DNA from: an uncultured Eubacteriales bacterium
Lineage (GTDB): Bacteria; Bacillota; Clostridia; Christensenellales; CAG-138
Direction of reading: 5' to 3'
Assembly (NCBI GenBank): GCA_902768795.1
Contig: CACXMS010000011.1
Span: 1-60,745 of the forward strand
DNA: 60,745 bases
Part shown: piece by piece, positions 15,617 through 26,440 of the stretch
Numbering within the stretch: position 1 is the first letter of the stretch
Layout of the letters: every line of letters starts with the position of its first letter
Notes under the pieces: generated by a model
The model's input: only the letters and a program-made list of their open reading frames with translations
What the model was told of the DNA's origin: nothing
Databases searched by the model: none
Translations under genes and position numbers: made by a program

Positions 15617-16993
15617 TTACGCCTCCTCAGGATAATATTTTTCAATATAAGCGTCTCGAATACGTTTCAGCTCCGACTTCGGAAGAATCGAAAGCAGCTT
15701 CCAGCCGAGATCCAGCGTCTCTTCGATGGAACGGTTCGTGTAGTATCCCTGGGAAACATACTCCGCTTCAAACGCATCCGCAAATTTTGCGTACAGTTTA
15801 TCGACGTCCGACAAAGCTGCGTCGCCCAGAATGACGGCAAGCTCCTTTGCGTCCTTTCCGCGGGAATACGCCGCAAACAACTGATTCATTGTGTCTGCGT
15901 GATCCTCGCGCGTTTTACCCTTGCCGATGCCCTTATCTTTCAAACGGGAAAGCGACGGAAGAACATTGATCGGCGGCGTAACGCCTTTCCGATACAGCTC
16001 ACGCGAAAGAATGATCTGCCCCTCGGTAATATACCCCGTAAGGTCGGGAATCGGATGGGTTACATCGTCCTCCGGCATGGAGAGAATCGGAATCATTGTT
16101 ATGGAACCGGCATTCCCGCGAATGCGGCCGGCACGTTCATACATGGTTGCAAGGTCCGTGTACATGTAGCCGGGATAGCCGCGGCGACCCGGTACTTCTT
16201 TCCGCGCAGCGGAAACTTCGCGCAGCGCCTCTGCATAGTTTGTAATGTCTGTAATGATGACCAATACGTGCATGCCGAGATCGTACGCAAGATATTCCGC
16301 CGCTGTAATCGCCATGCGCGGCGTATTGATACGCTCAATCGCCGGGTCGTTCGCCAGATTGATAAACGTAACGGTACGTTCAATCGCACCGGTCCGGCGG
16401 AAATCGTTGATAAAGAAGTCAGCTTCCTCAAACGTAATACCGACAGCTGCAAAAACGACGGCAAATTTTTCATCGGAACCGAGCACGCGTGCCTGTCGAG
16501 CAATTTGCGCCGCAAGATTTGCGTGCGGTAAACCGGAGCCGGAGAAAACAGGCAGTTTCTGACCGCGAACAAGCGTGTTCAATCCGTCGATCGCGGAAAC
16601 GCCGGTCTGAATAAACTCGGAAGGATAATCACGCGCCGCAGGATTCATTGCAACGCCGTTGATATCAAGATATTTTTCCGGAATCAAAGCCGGACCGCCG
16701 TCCTTCGGCTCACCCATGCCGTTGAAAATCCGTCCGAGCATATCCGGCGCTACGGCAAGCTGAATGGAATGGCCCAAAAACCTTGCTTTGCTGTCAGAAA
16801 TGCGAAGCCCCTGCGAGCCCTCAAACAACTGAACCATGGCTTTATCGCCGTTGATTTCAAGAACACGACCTCTGCGGATCGTTCCGTCGGCCTGCTCAAT
16901 CTCAACAAGCTCGTCATATTTGACGCCTTCAACGTCCTTCACCATCATCAGCGGGCCGACGACTTCGGTAATGGTGCGATATTCTTTACGCAT
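15617..16993 (-). CDS. ntpB: V-type ATPase subunit B
   Basis: Non-catalytic nucleotide-binding subunit of the V1 head, 458 residues. It has the beta-barrel start ([20 protein letters not shown]), [20 protein letters not shown], and a degenerate P-loop [18 protein letters not shown] as is usual for B subunits, plus [16 protein letters not shown]. Its ATG overlaps the ntpA stop by one base (TGATG), indicating coupled translation, which suits a 3:3 assembly with subunit A. Confidence 0.97.
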   Translation of the reverse strand: MRKEYRTITEVVGPLMMVKDVEGVKYDELVEIEQADGTIRRGRVLEINGDKAMVQLFEGSQGLRISDSKARFLGHSIQLAVAPDMLGRIFNGMGEPKDGGPALIPEKYLDINGVAMNPAARDYPSEFIQTGVSAIDGLNTLVRGQKLPVFSGSGLPHANLAAQIARQARVLGSDEKFAVVFAAVGITFEEADFFINDFRRTGAIERTVTFINLANDPAIERINTPRMAITAAEYLAYDLGMHVLVIITDITNYAEALREVSAARKEVPGRRGYPGYMYTDLATMYERAGRIRGNAGSITMIPILSMPEDDVTHPIPDLTGYITEGQIILSRELYRKGVTPPINVLPSLSRLKDKGIGKGKTREDHADTMNQLFAAYSRGKDAKELAVILGDAALSDVDKLYAKFADAFEAEYVSQGYYTNRSIEETLDLGWKLLSILPKSELKRIRDAYIEKYYPEEA

Positions 16994-18756
16994 CAGAGTG
17001 CTCCTCCTTCCGCCAATGCGGCAGTCTGCTCGGATATTGCCTTCAGAATTTCCTGATACTCCTCTTCCACTCCGTCTTCCGGAACGTATTTCAATCTTCC
17101 GATCCGTTCCAACACAGGCATGGACATCAGCTTCGCAAAAGAAGCATCATGTTCAAGCGCTTCCAGACTTCTATGATAGTTTTGCAGGATAACATCAAGC
17201 ATCATATACTGTTTTTTGGGCGAAGTATATGTGTCGACTTCATGGAATGCGTTCTGATGCAGGTAGTCTTCACGAATGCTTCTAGCAGTTTCCAGCGTCA
17301 ATCGATCCTTAAAGGAAAGCGCATCGATACCGACGAGACGGACGATCTCATCCAGTTCGCTCTCAACCTGAAGCAGATGCATCGTGCTTGCGACGAGGTT
17401 CGACCATTCCGGATGCACATTGGAATTGAACCAAGGAGACAAACGATCCTGATACAGGGAATAGGACTGCAGCCAGTCAATTGCGGGAAAATGACGCGCA
17501 TAAGCGAGTTTGGCCGAAAGTCCCCAATACACTTTCACAATTCGAAGGGTTGCCTGTGAAACGGGCTCGGAAATATCGCCGCCCGGAGGAGAAACTGCGC
17601 CGATCGCGGTTACGGCGCCAAGCCGACCTTCGCTTCCGAGCGTTTTGACAGAGCCGGCACGCTCATAGAATTCGGCAAGTCGGGAGGACAGATACGCAGG
17701 ATATCCTTCTTCGCCCGGCATCTCCTCAAGACGGCCGCTCATTTCTCGAAGCGCTTCCGCCCAACGGCTTGTAGAGTCAGCCATAATTGCGACCTTATAG
17801 CCCATATCGCGGAAATACTCCGCTATCGTAATACCGGTATAAATAGACGCTTCTCGCGCGGCAACAGGCATGTCGGAAGTATTCGCAATCAGGACGGTGC
17901 GCTTCATCAAAGAAAGGCCCGTACGGGGGTCATTCAGCGCCGGGAATTCCATCAAAACGTCCGTCATTTCGTTGCCGCGTTCACCGCAGCCAACATAAAC
18001 GATAATATCCGCATCCGCCCATTTGGCAAGCTGATGTTGGACGACAGTTTTTCCGCTTCCGAAAGGACCGGGAACCGCCGCGACGCCGCCCTTGGAAACC
18101 GGGAACAGCGTATCAATGACACGCTGACCCGTAATCATGGGTTCGTTCGGTGCAAGCTTTTCAGCATACGGTCTTCCTCTGCGGACCGGCCACTTTTGAA
18201 GCATCGGAATCTCAATGCTCTTTCCGTTGGATTCCAGCGTTGCAATCGGCGTAACGATATTGGCATCTCCGGAATGGATCCGTTTCAATGTACCGGACAC
18301 ATTCGGAGGAACCATGATTTTGTGCAAAACAGCTTCCGTTTCCTGGACGGTACCCAGAACGTCGCCCGCAACAAGATGATCGCCGACCTTTGCAACCGGA
18401 TGAAAATCCCAAAGCTTATCATGATCAAGAGAATTGACTTCGATGCCGCGTGTAATGCGATCGCCCGCCAGCTTGCGAATCTCCGAAAGCGGACGCTGAA
18501 TTCCGTCATAGATCGATTCAATCAGTCCGGGCGCAAGTTCCACAGAAAGAGGCGCTCCGGTAGAATAGACCGGTTCGCCCGGGCCGATGCCGCCCGTTTC
18601 CTCGTAAACCTGAATGGACGCCTTGTCTCCACGCAGCTCAATTACTTCGCCGATCAGATGCTTTTCGGAAACGCGAACTACGTCGAACATCTGAACGTCC
18701 GCCATTCCGCTGGCAACGATCAAGGGGCCGGACACTTTTACAATTTTACCTTGCAT
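16993..18756 (-). CDS. ntpA: V-type ATPase catalytic subunit A
   Basis: Catalytic subunit of the V1 head, 587 residues. It carries the N-terminal beta-barrel ([16 protein letters not shown]), the bulge-region insertion, the Walker [16 protein letters not shown] (about residues 228-242), the catalytic-glutamate region [14 protein letters not shown], and [21 protein letters not shown] start it at ATG 18756, which has AGGAG 7 nt upstream, rather than the TTG at 18774. Confidence 0.97.
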   Translation of the reverse strand: MQGKIVKVSGPLIVASGMADVQMFDVVRVSEKHLIGEVIELRGDKASIQVYEETGGIGPGEPVYSTGAPLSVELAPGLIESIYDGIQRPLSEIRKLAGDRITRGIEVNSLDHDKLWDFHPVAKVGDHLVAGDVLGTVQETEAVLHKIMVPPNVSGTLKRIHSGDANIVTPIATLESNGKSIEIPMLQKWPVRRGRPYAEKLAPNEPMITGQRVIDTLFPVSKGGVAAVPGPFGSGKTVVQHQLAKWADADIIVYVGCGERGNEMTDVLMEFPALNDPRTGLSLMKRTVLIANTSDMPVAAREASIYTGITIAEYFRDMGYKVAIMADSTSRWAEALREMSGRLEEMPGEEGYPAYLSSRLAEFYERAGSVKTLGSEGRLGAVTAIGAVSPPGGDISEPVSQATLRIVKVYWGLSAKLAYARHFPAIDWLQSYSLYQDRLSPWFNSNVHPEWSNLVASTMHLLQVESELDEIVRLVGIDALSFKDRLTLETARSIREDYLHQNAFHEVDTYTSPKKQYMMLDVILQNYHRSLEALEHDASFAKLMSMPVLERIGRLKYVPEDGVEEEYQEILKAISEQTAALAEGGAL

Positions 18757-18770
18757 ATTGCTTCTCCTGC

Positions 18771-19094
18771 TCAAGAATTATTCAAAATATCAACGCCGAC
18801 TGCCTTTTCGACATTGGCCTTCAACGTTTTCATTCCCGTTCCTTTCGAGCCCAGGGCGTCCGGAATCGGAATGATCGCGGGATAAGGTTCTGATGCGAAT
18901 TCCGCGATTGTTTCTCCGCACAGCGGATACAGCGTTTCCGTCACATAAATGACAGCATAGCCGGTTCTTGCAAGGCGATGCATGATCTGATTGGCCCGCT
19001 CGCCGTCTGTTTCCGGATAGACCTCAATTCCAACCGCCTGGAAGAGCAAAATGGAATCGCGATCCCCTATGACAGCACACTTACCGTTCGCCAT
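18771..19094 (-). CDS. ntpF: V-type ATPase subunit F
   Basis: Small rotor subunit, 107 residues, with the Rossmann-like fold pattern [20 protein letters not shown] at the N-terminus and [19 protein letters not shown] near the C-terminus. It overlaps ntpC by 14 bp and precedes ntpA by 14 bp. It couples subunit D to the membrane rotor. Confidence 0.93.
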   Translation of the reverse strand: MANGKCAVIGDRDSILLFQAVGIEVYPETDGERANQIMHRLARTGYAVIYVTETLYPLCGETIAEFASEPYPAIIPIPDALGSKGTGMKTLKANVEKAVGVDILNNS

Positions 19095-20070
19095 AAAGCG
19101 TTACCAACCTTTCCGCAATGACGGAATCCGCCAGAGAATTTCGTTTGGCCGTAATAATCAGCCGAATCGCTTTCCCTTCCCGTTCCTTTGCAAGATAGTA
19201 TCCAATTACCGGATAAATGGAATCCGTCTCATACCGATGGTCGGACAGCAGTGAAATCAAATAGTTGTCGCGTGCTTTTTCGACTTCCCCGATATTGCCC
19301 GTTCTCTGCATCGCGTTCAGACCTTTCAGCAGCGGTTCGCGACAAACGCTGGAGAACAAAATCCGGTTCAGAGATTCATAGGACAGATCAAAGCTTTCCA
19401 CCAATTGCTGCTTTTTGACGCCGCATTCGGGAAGGAGCAAATCATCGAGCATTTCCTTGAAACCGCCCATCGCGCGAACACGAAGATACGTCAGGATATT
19501 GTCGAAATCACACATCGACTGAAAATAATGTGACAGAACGCGATCGGATTCCGTTGTTTTCAAAGCGTGTGTCAGGTATGCGCGATCCAACGAAACGGAG
19601 ATGCTCTGAGGATCCACTTTCGACTGGATCCGTTTTTCAAGAGCGCGGAGCGCATCCGAAAGAAACGCGGGCAAATCGGAATACTCCTGTTCCTTCACCA
19701 TTTCACGAAGCTTATCGATCGAATACAAACCGCATCCGGCGCAGATCGGCTCCGAAATGCCGAGGATTCTCGCCTTGATCAATACTTTCAGGTTCTGAAC
19801 GTCGTTTTTCAGCAGAAACAGATCCGTCAGCTTCGGCTTCGGTGAAAGCGCCGTCACTTCGGCAGCAGCATCGGCAAGTTCAGAGGAAATCAAGCGTTCA
19901 ACATCTGCATCGCTTCCGTCGGCCGAGCCGCCATATCGCATATCCTGCAGCGAACGCAGGGCATCCGAAAGAGATCCGTCTGCCATGCGTCGGATCGTTT
20001 GCGGATCAAGCAGCCGCTTGGACAACGCGGCCAGCCGTGCGTTTGCATAGGTATAACTCGGTTGTGGCAT
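19081..20070 (-). CDS. ntpC: V-type ATPase subunit C (V0 subunit d type)
   Basis: A helical, funnel-shaped socket that sits on the c-ring and receives subunits D and F. The 329 residues begin YTYANARLAALSKRLLD and include FLLKNDVQNLKVLIKARILG and YFQSMCDFDNILTYLRVRAM, as in the NtpC/AtpC family. It follows ntpE by 17 bp and overlaps ntpF. Confidence 0.93.
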   Translation of the reverse strand: MPQPSYTYANARLAALSKRLLDPQTIRRMADGSLSDALRSLQDMRYGGSADGSDADVERLISSELADAAAEVTALSPKPKLTDLFLLKNDVQNLKVLIKARILGISEPICAGCGLYSIDKLREMVKEQEYSDLPAFLSDALRALEKRIQSKVDPQSISVSLDRAYLTHALKTTESDRVLSHYFQSMCDFDNILTYLRVRAMGGFKEMLDDLLLPECGVKKQQLVESFDLSYESLNRILFSSVCREPLLKGLNAMQRTGNIGEVEKARDNYLISLLSDHRYETDSIYPVIGYYLAKEREGKAIRLIITAKRNSLADSVIAERLVTLYGER

Positions 20071-20087
20071 TCGCCGTTCCTCCTACT

Positions 20088-20657
20088 TTAAGAAAACAAA
20101 ACCCCGGCAACCTTCGTTTCTTCACGCTCTCTCAACTCGGAGAGAATCGCAAGAAGCGAGCAATCCTTTTCATAGCTTTTGCCGTACAGAACAAAGCCAT
20201 GGTCAATCGGTGCAAATGAATCCGAAATCGTTACATGGATTCCACACGTCTGAACAGCGCTTTGGACCGAAACCGTATCTGCTTTTGCGGGCATAACAAT
20301 ATCGCCCTCAACCGCTTCTGCGTGAAGAATACGGCCATACAAGTCGCCAAGTTCTTTTTCCGACCAGTTTGCAATCTGCTCATATGCGATTTCAAAGGTA
20401 TGATCAAGAAGCAATCTTTTGGCGGCAAGCAATTCTTTCCGGCCTTCCAGTCTCGCACGGGTTTTCGCACCGTCAAGAATTTCATTTACCTGCGTGTTCC
20501 GAAGGTTTAATGCGGAAGCTGCCTGTTCTTCAATACGCCGGTCGCGTTCTGCCGCGATCTGCGCGCAAACGGAATCCGCGTCGGCAGATATCTGCCGTGC
20601 GTTCTCCTCCGCTTCGGACAAAATACGTCCGATTAAATTGTCTGCATTTGCTCCCAT
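20088..20657 (-). CDS. ntpE: V-type ATPase subunit E
   Basis: Peripheral stalk subunit, 189 residues. The N-terminal half is a long Ala/Glu/Arg-rich coiled coil (IGRILSEAEENARQISADAD onward), and the C-terminal globular part ends ILSELREREETKVAGVLF, the family's C-terminal motif. It pairs with the small G/H-type subunit encoded at the operon start. It lies 12 bp downstream of ntpK. Confidence 0.92.
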   Translation of the reverse strand: MGANADNLIGRILSEAEENARQISADADSVCAQIAAERDRRIEEQAASALNLRNTQVNEILDGAKTRARLEGRKELLAAKRLLLDHTFEIAYEQIANWSEKELGDLYGRILHAEAVEGDIVMPAKADTVSVQSAVQTCGIHVTISDSFAPIDHGFVLYGKSYEKDCSLLAILSELREREETKVAGVLFS

Positions 20658-20669
20658 TGAATTCGTGCC

Positions 20670-21158
<489 letters not shown>

Positions 21159-23135
21159 TTATTTAGTGACCTGTATATGTTTTGTGTTATATGCAAGCGG
21201 TCGGAATGCCCGCCCGCCGGCTTCGTAAAAACGTCCGTAAAACTCGACATACTGCAATCTTGCGCAATGAACAAATGCGCCGAGCGTATTGATGGCCAGA
21301 TTGAACGTGTGTAATAATATGAGCAATATGATCGATATAGCGCCGCCGACAATCTGTCCGGCAATGCTCTTGCCCTGCATCAGCATGGCGCAGAGCGTAT
21401 TGAAAACCTGTCCGATCACGCCGGTCGCGATGCCAAGCGCAAACAGACGCGCATACGACAATACGTCCGAAAGAACACCGGTGATGTTATAAAGCTCACC
21501 TAGTCCGCCCGTAACCTTTCCGAAGAATTTCGGCGCATTTCTGCCTTTGAAAAGAAGGATCAGTACAGCCCCGACCCCTGCCGCAATGACGGCCGGCTGC
21601 GTAACGGTGACAGGCAGATTCACGGTCATGCCCGCCATTCCGGCAATTGTCGGTAAAAAGCCGATCACAAGACCGAGAATAATCATAACCCAGGAAAGCT
21701 CATCAACGATCGCCGATTTCCAATCCCCGCGCTTAAAAAATTCAATCGCTTTAATCAGATATCCGCTGACCATGTGAAGAATTCCAAGCCCCATGCAGAG
21801 CGCAAGCATCTGCATGGAATCCTTCATCGGATCAAGCCAGACCGGGAAAATACCGATCCTGTCGAAAAACGCGGAAACGTTGTCAAAGATTGCGCCGGAA
21901 GCGGGCGTACGGGAGATTCCGAAAAACGATCCGACAAATATACCCCAGATTGCGGTAGACAGTCCGCCCCAGGCAAGAACACGGGATATTCCGCCGCTCA
22001 TTCCTGTCGGTTTCTTTATTTTTATGTATGCCAATGCGCCAAGTGCAAGCAGGATGCCGTATCCGGTATCCGAGAGCATCAACCCAAACAGAAGGATATA
22101 AAACGGCGTCATATACGGCGTGCCATCGATTCCATACGGATCCGGTCGCGAGTACAGCGTCTGCACTTCCTCAAACGGCGCAACAATGCGATTGTTTTTC
22201 ACGACGGAAGGCGGAATCTCATCCTCATTCGGTTCACGGACTTCAAAGCTGTACGCCTGTGTTACGGAACGAACGGCATCCTCCGTTTGTTCCACGCAAT
22301 CCTCTCGCACCCAACCCTCGAGCAGAAAAGCGGTATTCGTATGTGTCAGCTCGTGTTTTGCCTCCATTCGATCCAGATCGATTACCGTCAAATCTGCCGC
22401 ATTCTCAAGAAGTTCCAGCTGTTCGCTGTAAACCATGACATTATTTTCAATTTTCTCAACTTCAGTTTGAATTTGAGCAAGTCGTTCATCAATCTTACGA
22501 ATTGCATCACAAGGCGTATCGCTGCTCTTTGGAAAAGCGTAATCGGTCCACTCAATGCTTTTCAAAAAATTCTGCGCGACGCGCGAATCCTCCGAGCGGC
22601 ATGCGATAATGGTCGCAAGGTCGGTTCCGTCAGAAACAAACTGTGCTTCCAGAAATTCCTGCTCGTCCAGTTTGCCGAGATCCTTCTGCGCGCAAAAACC
22701 GACAAAATAGCTGACGCGTTTCGTATTCCGAATGCTGTCCATCGGGGCATTGAGATTGATCCACGGTAAAAGATCCTCTTTCTGTGCAAGAAGTTTCTCT
22801 CTTTCTCCCGAAAGAGCGCTTTTTTCATGCAGCAACGATTCGATGGAATCGGCTACCGTCGCTGCACGCTCGGTTTCATGCCGAATTTCCGCAAGCGAGA
22901 TTTCCCGTTTTTGCGGCGTAAAAAAGCTTTTCTTGGGTGCAAAGGGCTTGATCGCCTCCATGGAATCGTTCAGTTTCTGGAGACGGCTCAACGCATTTTC
23001 AGAGCGTTCGGCTTCCGTTGGATCCTCAAGTATTCCAATGATCTCGACCGTGCCGATCTTTTGCAGAGCTTCCAGCAAACGCTCTTCATCCGCCTGCATC
23101 GCAGCAAGGCTCAGGCGTTTCATGGGAACGATCAT
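21159..23135 (-). CDS. ntpI: V-type ATPase membrane subunit I (V0 subunit a)
   Basis: Stator subunit that provides the ion half-channels. Of 658 residues, the N-terminal half (to about 340) is cytoplasmic with coiled-coil stretches, and the C-terminal half has about seven or eight membrane segments, including PYGIDGTPYMTPFYILLFGL, SDVLSYARLFALGIATGVIG and a final LHTFNLAINTLGAFVHCARL helix. ATG 23135 overlaps the stop of the upstream small subunit by 4 bp (ATGA). Confidence 0.95.
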   Translation of the reverse strand: MIVPMKRLSLAAMQADEERLLEALQKIGTVEIIGILEDPTEAERSENALSRLQKLNDSMEAIKPFAPKKSFFTPQKREISLAEIRHETERAATVADSIESLLHEKSALSGEREKLLAQKEDLLPWINLNAPMDSIRNTKRVSYFVGFCAQKDLGKLDEQEFLEAQFVSDGTDLATIIACRSEDSRVAQNFLKSIEWTDYAFPKSSDTPCDAIRKIDERLAQIQTEVEKIENNVMVYSEQLELLENAADLTVIDLDRMEAKHELTHTNTAFLLEGWVREDCVEQTEDAVRSVTQAYSFEVREPNEDEIPPSVVKNNRIVAPFEEVQTLYSRPDPYGIDGTPYMTPFYILLFGLMLSDTGYGILLALGALAYIKIKKPTGMSGGISRVLAWGGLSTAIWGIFVGSFFGISRTPASGAIFDNVSAFFDRIGIFPVWLDPMKDSMQMLALCMGLGILHMVSGYLIKAIEFFKRGDWKSAIVDELSWVMIILGLVIGFLPTIAGMAGMTVNLPVTVTQPAVIAAGVGAVLILLFKGRNAPKFFGKVTGGLGELYNITGVLSDVLSYARLFALGIATGVIGQVFNTLCAMLMQGKSIAGQIVGGAISIILLILLHTFNLAINTLGAFVHCARLQYVEFYGRFYEAGGRAFRPLAYNTKHIQVTK

Positions 23136-23443
23136 AGATGCCTGATCCTTTCTTTCAGATACAGAACCGCGTCGTCAATTCGATCGGCTGCCTGTTTCTG
23201 TACCGAAACAATTTCTTCACGAACGTCGTCCAGGATTTTTTCTGCCATCTGATCCCCCTGCTGTCTGGCCGTTGCGAGCGCTTCGACCGTTTGATCGCGT
23301 TCCGAATCCCGTGCCGCTGCAAACGAAGCGTCTGCTTCGGCGCGCGCGGCTGCAATCCGATCCCGCGCTTCGCTGTTTGCCTTCTCAATTATGGCGTCCG
23401 CTTGCTGTTCCGCTTCCGCAATTCGTTCCAACATCGTCTGCAT
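23132..23443 (-). CDS. V-type ATPase small stalk subunit (G/H type)
   Basis: First gene of the ATPase operon: 103 residues, almost entirely charged coiled coil with Ala-rich heptads (AEQQADAIIEKANSEARDRI, EKILDDVREEIVSVQKQAAD), ending in KERIRHL. This is the pattern of the bacterial V/A-ATPase G (or H) subunit that forms the peripheral stalk with subunit E. GGAGG lies 6 nt before ATG 23443. Confidence 0.85.
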   Translation of the reverse strand: MQTMLERIAEAEQQADAIIEKANSEARDRIAAARAEADASFAAARDSERDQTVEALATARQQGDQMAEKILDDVREEIVSVQKQAADRIDDAVLYLKERIRHL

Positions 23444-23496
23444 GGAAATCCTCCGTTAGCAGCATGATCTTTGCCTTCAAGCTGCTTATTAATGGT

Positions 23497-23525
23497 ATTA
23501 TATCAAGTTTTAATCGATTTGTATA
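23497..23525 (-). promoter_or_regulatory. Promoter of the V-ATPase operon
   Basis: A perfect TATAAT (23502-23497) with a weak -35 TATACA (23525-23520) at 17 nt. The leader is about 45 nt long. No terminator is seen between the upstream tsaC gene and this promoter, so some read-through is likely. Confidence 0.6.
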
Positions 23526-23545
23526 GTATAAAAAAACTTTGATGT

Positions 23546-24607
23546 CTATTTTTTTGAATTTTCCCGTGACGCATCGATCCGATGAAACCCGGCGGCACGC
23601 AAAAGGCGATTCATATACGCAAGCCCCTCCTCGTTTGTATCAATGCCTTCTGCAAGGATCAGATCGCAGGCGGAGCCGATTTCACGCAATTCCCGAAAGA
23701 GGTTTGCACAAAGCGTTTCAGGATGCACCCGATCCCCGATTTCCGTTGCGTTGAGTCCCCGGTATCGGAAATGCGTCTGTTTCGTCGAAAGCACCTCGAC
23801 GGTTTTGCCCTGCTCCAAATAATCATAGTACAGGGAAACAATACACTTTGCCGTTTCCTCGGGGGATCCGTCAACAACGATCACTTCCGCATCCGGAGCA
23901 TAGTGCTTATATTTCATTCCGGGAGAAGCGGCTTTTTCTCGTTCCCCCAGCGGTTTGAGAATACTCGGCGCAAGCTTTACCGGTCCGATCACGGTTTCGA
24001 GCATCTCTCGCGTTACAGCGCCCGGCCGCAAAACCGTCGGCTCTCCGACAAGCGATAAAACCGTCGATTCCACCCCGTATCGACAATCGCCGCCGTCCAG
24101 AATCAACGGAATCAATCCATCCATATCCGCAAAAACATGCTGTGCGTTGGTTGGGCTGGGACGTCCCGAGCGATTCGCGCTCGGCGCAGCAATCGGAACG
24201 CCTGCTTTCCGGATCAGCGCGCGCGCCGTCCGATCCGACGGCATCCGCACCGCAACTGTTTCAAGCCCTGCCGTTACTTCATAAGGCACAATATCCGATT
24301 TATGAAAGATCAGCGTCAAAGGACCCGGCCAAAATGTTTCGATCAGCGGAAAAGCTCGTTCCGGAACGTGTGCCCACAGTTTTTTCAGATCGCTTTTCCT
24401 GGCGATATGCAGAATCAAAGGATTGTCGTTCGGGCGTCCTTTTGCTTCAAATATCCGGTTGACCGCTTCGCCGTCAAGTCCGTTTGCGCCGAGTCCGTAC
24501 ACCGTTTCCGTCGGAAAAGCAACAAGCTCTCCGTTCCGGATCAGTCCCGCGCCGAGCGTCGTTCCGGCTTCCTCCTGCGTGACTGTCGAAATCATCACCG
24601 TTTTCAT
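23546..24607 (-). CDS. tsaC: L-threonylcarbamoyladenylate synthase (Sua5/YwlC type)
   Basis: Makes threonylcarbamoyl-AMP for the t6A37 modification of ANN-decoding tRNAs. The 353-residue protein has the YrdC domain (FPTETVYGLGANG, KGRPNDNPLILHI, FWPGPLTLIF, APSANRSGRPSPT) followed by a linker with SPGMKYKHYAP and a C-terminal Sua5 domain, so it is the long Sua5 form rather than short TsaC. It overlaps the end of prfA by 4 bp and is the last gene of the S2P-scpAB-prmC-prfA operon. Confidence 0.94.
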   Translation of the reverse strand: MKTVMISTVTQEEAGTTLGAGLIRNGELVAFPTETVYGLGANGLDGEAVNRIFEAKGRPNDNPLILHIARKSDLKKLWAHVPERAFPLIETFWPGPLTLIFHKSDIVPYEVTAGLETVAVRMPSDRTARALIRKAGVPIAAPSANRSGRPSPTNAQHVFADMDGLIPLILDGGDCRYGVESTVLSLVGEPTVLRPGAVTREMLETVIGPVKLAPSILKPLGEREKAASPGMKYKHYAPDAEVIVVDGSPEETAKCIVSLYYDYLEQGKTVEVLSTKQTHFRYRGLNATEIGDRVHPETLCANLFRELREIGSACDLILAEGIDTNEEGLAYMNRLLRAAGFHRIDASRENSKK

Positions 24608-25683
24608 GCCAGCTCCGTTTCCCCCGACAGTTTTGCTGTCCGTTCTGCTACGACAAGCGCATCAATCAGCTCATCCATATCCCCGTCCAGAAACGCTTCC
24701 AGCTTGTAAAGTGTCAGACCGATCCGATGATCGGTTACGCGGCTTTGCGGAAAATTATAGGTTCGTATGCGTTCGCTGCGATCTCCGGAACCGACAAGAC
24801 TCTTCTTATGCTCCGCCATCTCGGCATGCTGCTGTGAAGCAAATTGTTCATAAAGCTTACTCTTCAGCATACGCATTGCCTGTTCCTTGTTCTGAAGCTG
24901 ACTGCGTTCGTTCTGACAGGCGACGACGATTCCGGTCGGTAAATGCGTGATGCGGATCGCGGACGACGTTTTATTGACATGCTGTCCGCCTGCGCCGCTG
25001 GATCGATACGTATCGATCCGAAGATCGTTTTCTTTCAATTCAATCTGAACGTCGTCGACCTCCGGCAAAACGGCAACCGTCGCCGCGCTCGTATGAATGC
25101 GTCCCTGCGATTCCGTCTCCGGAACACGCTGTACACGATGAACGCCACTTTCGAACTTCAGACGCGCATATACGCCGTGACGCCCCGAAAGAGAAAGAAC
25201 GATCTCTTTCACACCGCCGAGTTCCGTCATGTTTTCCGACAGAATCTCAACTTTATAATTATGCCGTTCTGCGTAACGCATGTACATCCGCAGCAAATCC
25301 GCACCGAACAAAGAGGCCTCATCCCCGCCTGTTCCCGCCCGGATTTCCAGAATGACGTTCTTTTCATCGTTTTCGTCCTTCGGAAGAAGCAGCTCCTTCA
25401 AACGCGCCATACGCTTTTCCAGCTGCAATTCAATTGCGTCCAATTCTTCCTGAACGAACTGTTTCATCTCGGGGTCCGGATGGTCGTTCAGCATTTCACG
25501 GCAGGTCGATTGTTCGGCAAGCTCATCCATATAAGCGTCATATTCCCGGACGATCTCTTCCAGTTCCGCGTGCTCGCGAACATTCTTTTGCCATACGGTC
25601 ATATCGTCTGTGGCGTTCGGCGCAGATAACATGCCTGCAAGAGCAAGATACCGTTCTTTGTACTTTTTCAGTTTTTCAATCAT
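24604..25683 (-). CDS. prfA: Peptide chain release factor 1
   Basis: Terminates translation at UAA and UAG. The 359 residues show domain 1 helices, EIRAGTGGDEASLFGADLLR, the anticodon-like region containing GVHRVQRVPETESQGRIHTS (the PxT-type motif for RF1), and the catalytic SSGAGGQHVNKT, whose GGQ glutamine is the methylation target of PrmC encoded just upstream. It overlaps prmC by 8 bp. Confidence 0.97.
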   Translation of the reverse strand: MIEKLKKYKERYLALAGMLSAPNATDDMTVWQKNVREHAELEEIVREYDAYMDELAEQSTCREMLNDHPDPEMKQFVQEELDAIELQLEKRMARLKELLLPKDENDEKNVILEIRAGTGGDEASLFGADLLRMYMRYAERHNYKVEILSENMTELGGVKEIVLSLSGRHGVYARLKFESGVHRVQRVPETESQGRIHTSAATVAVLPEVDDVQIELKENDLRIDTYRSSGAGGQHVNKTSSAIRITHLPTGIVVACQNERSQLQNKEQAMRMLKSKLYEQFASQQHAEMAEHKKSLVGSGDRSERIRTYNFPQSRVTDHRIGLTLYKLEAFLDGDMDELIDALVVAERTAKLSGETELA

Positions 25684-26440
25684 ACTGCCTCACAATTATG
25701 GCGCGCGGCCGGTTTCCGTAGTCATACCGGCATTGTGCGCCTTCAAACAATTCACAGACCGCTTTTTCCTGTGACGCGCCGATTTCAAGAAGCAGCGCTC
25801 CTTTTTTTTTCAAGAAAGATGGATATTCGCATCGAATTCTGCGATAAAAATCCAGTCCGTCTTCCCCGCCATCCAATGCAATTCCGGGTTCAAAAGAAAG
25901 CGATCGCTCCAAATGACGCATCTCAGGACCGCTCAGATAAGGCGGATTGGAAACAATCAGATCAAACGCTCCTTCAATCCCGGAGAACAGATCGCTTTGC
26001 ACTGTCTTCAGCGTTACTTTGTTTCGGCTTGCATTCTCCCCGGTCAGGGAAAGCGCATCTAAGCTGATGTCTGCGGAAACGAGTTCGATCGCTCGATTCT
26101 TCGCGAGCGCAATCCCAATACACCCGCTGCCGCAGCACAGATCCAGAACGCGTTCCCCACCCTTCAGGAACGAAAGCGCTATTTCACAAAGTAATTCCGT
26201 ATCGGGCCGCGGGATCAGCGCACGTCGATCCGTAACGAACGGAAGCCCGAAAAACTCCCACTCTCCCAGCACATACTGGAGCGGCTCGCCTTCGCATCTG
26301 CGCCGAAGCAATTTGTCAAGGTCAGCGCCCGGATTCTTCTCAAGATACGTCAAGAGATGCCCGGCTTCCCAAAACGCATCTTCTCCCGCAACTGCGCGCA
26401 AACGCTCTTCAAGGGATCTGCGAAACTCAAAACCGTTCAT
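25676..26440 (-). CDS. prmC: Release factor glutamine methyltransferase
   Basis: Methylates the GGQ glutamine of release factors. The 254-residue protein has an N-terminal helical substrate domain with PLQYVLGEWEFFG, then LIPRPDTELL, the SAM-binding VLDLCCGSGCIGIALA and the catalytic VSNPPYL. It overlaps the DUF1385 gene by 4 bp and prfA by 8 bp; the prfA-prmC pairing is conserved widely, here with prmC first. Confidence 0.95.
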   Translation of the reverse strand: MNGFEFRRSLEERLRAVAGEDAFWEAGHLLTYLEKNPGADLDKLLRRRCEGEPLQYVLGEWEFFGLPFVTDRRALIPRPDTELLCEIALSFLKGGERVLDLCCGSGCIGIALAKNRAIELVSADISLDALSLTGENASRNKVTLKTVQSDLFSGIEGAFDLIVSNPPYLSGPEMRHLERSLSFEPGIALDGGEDGLDFYRRIRCEYPSFLKKKGALLLEIGASQEKAVCELFEGAQCRYDYGNRPRAIIVRQYD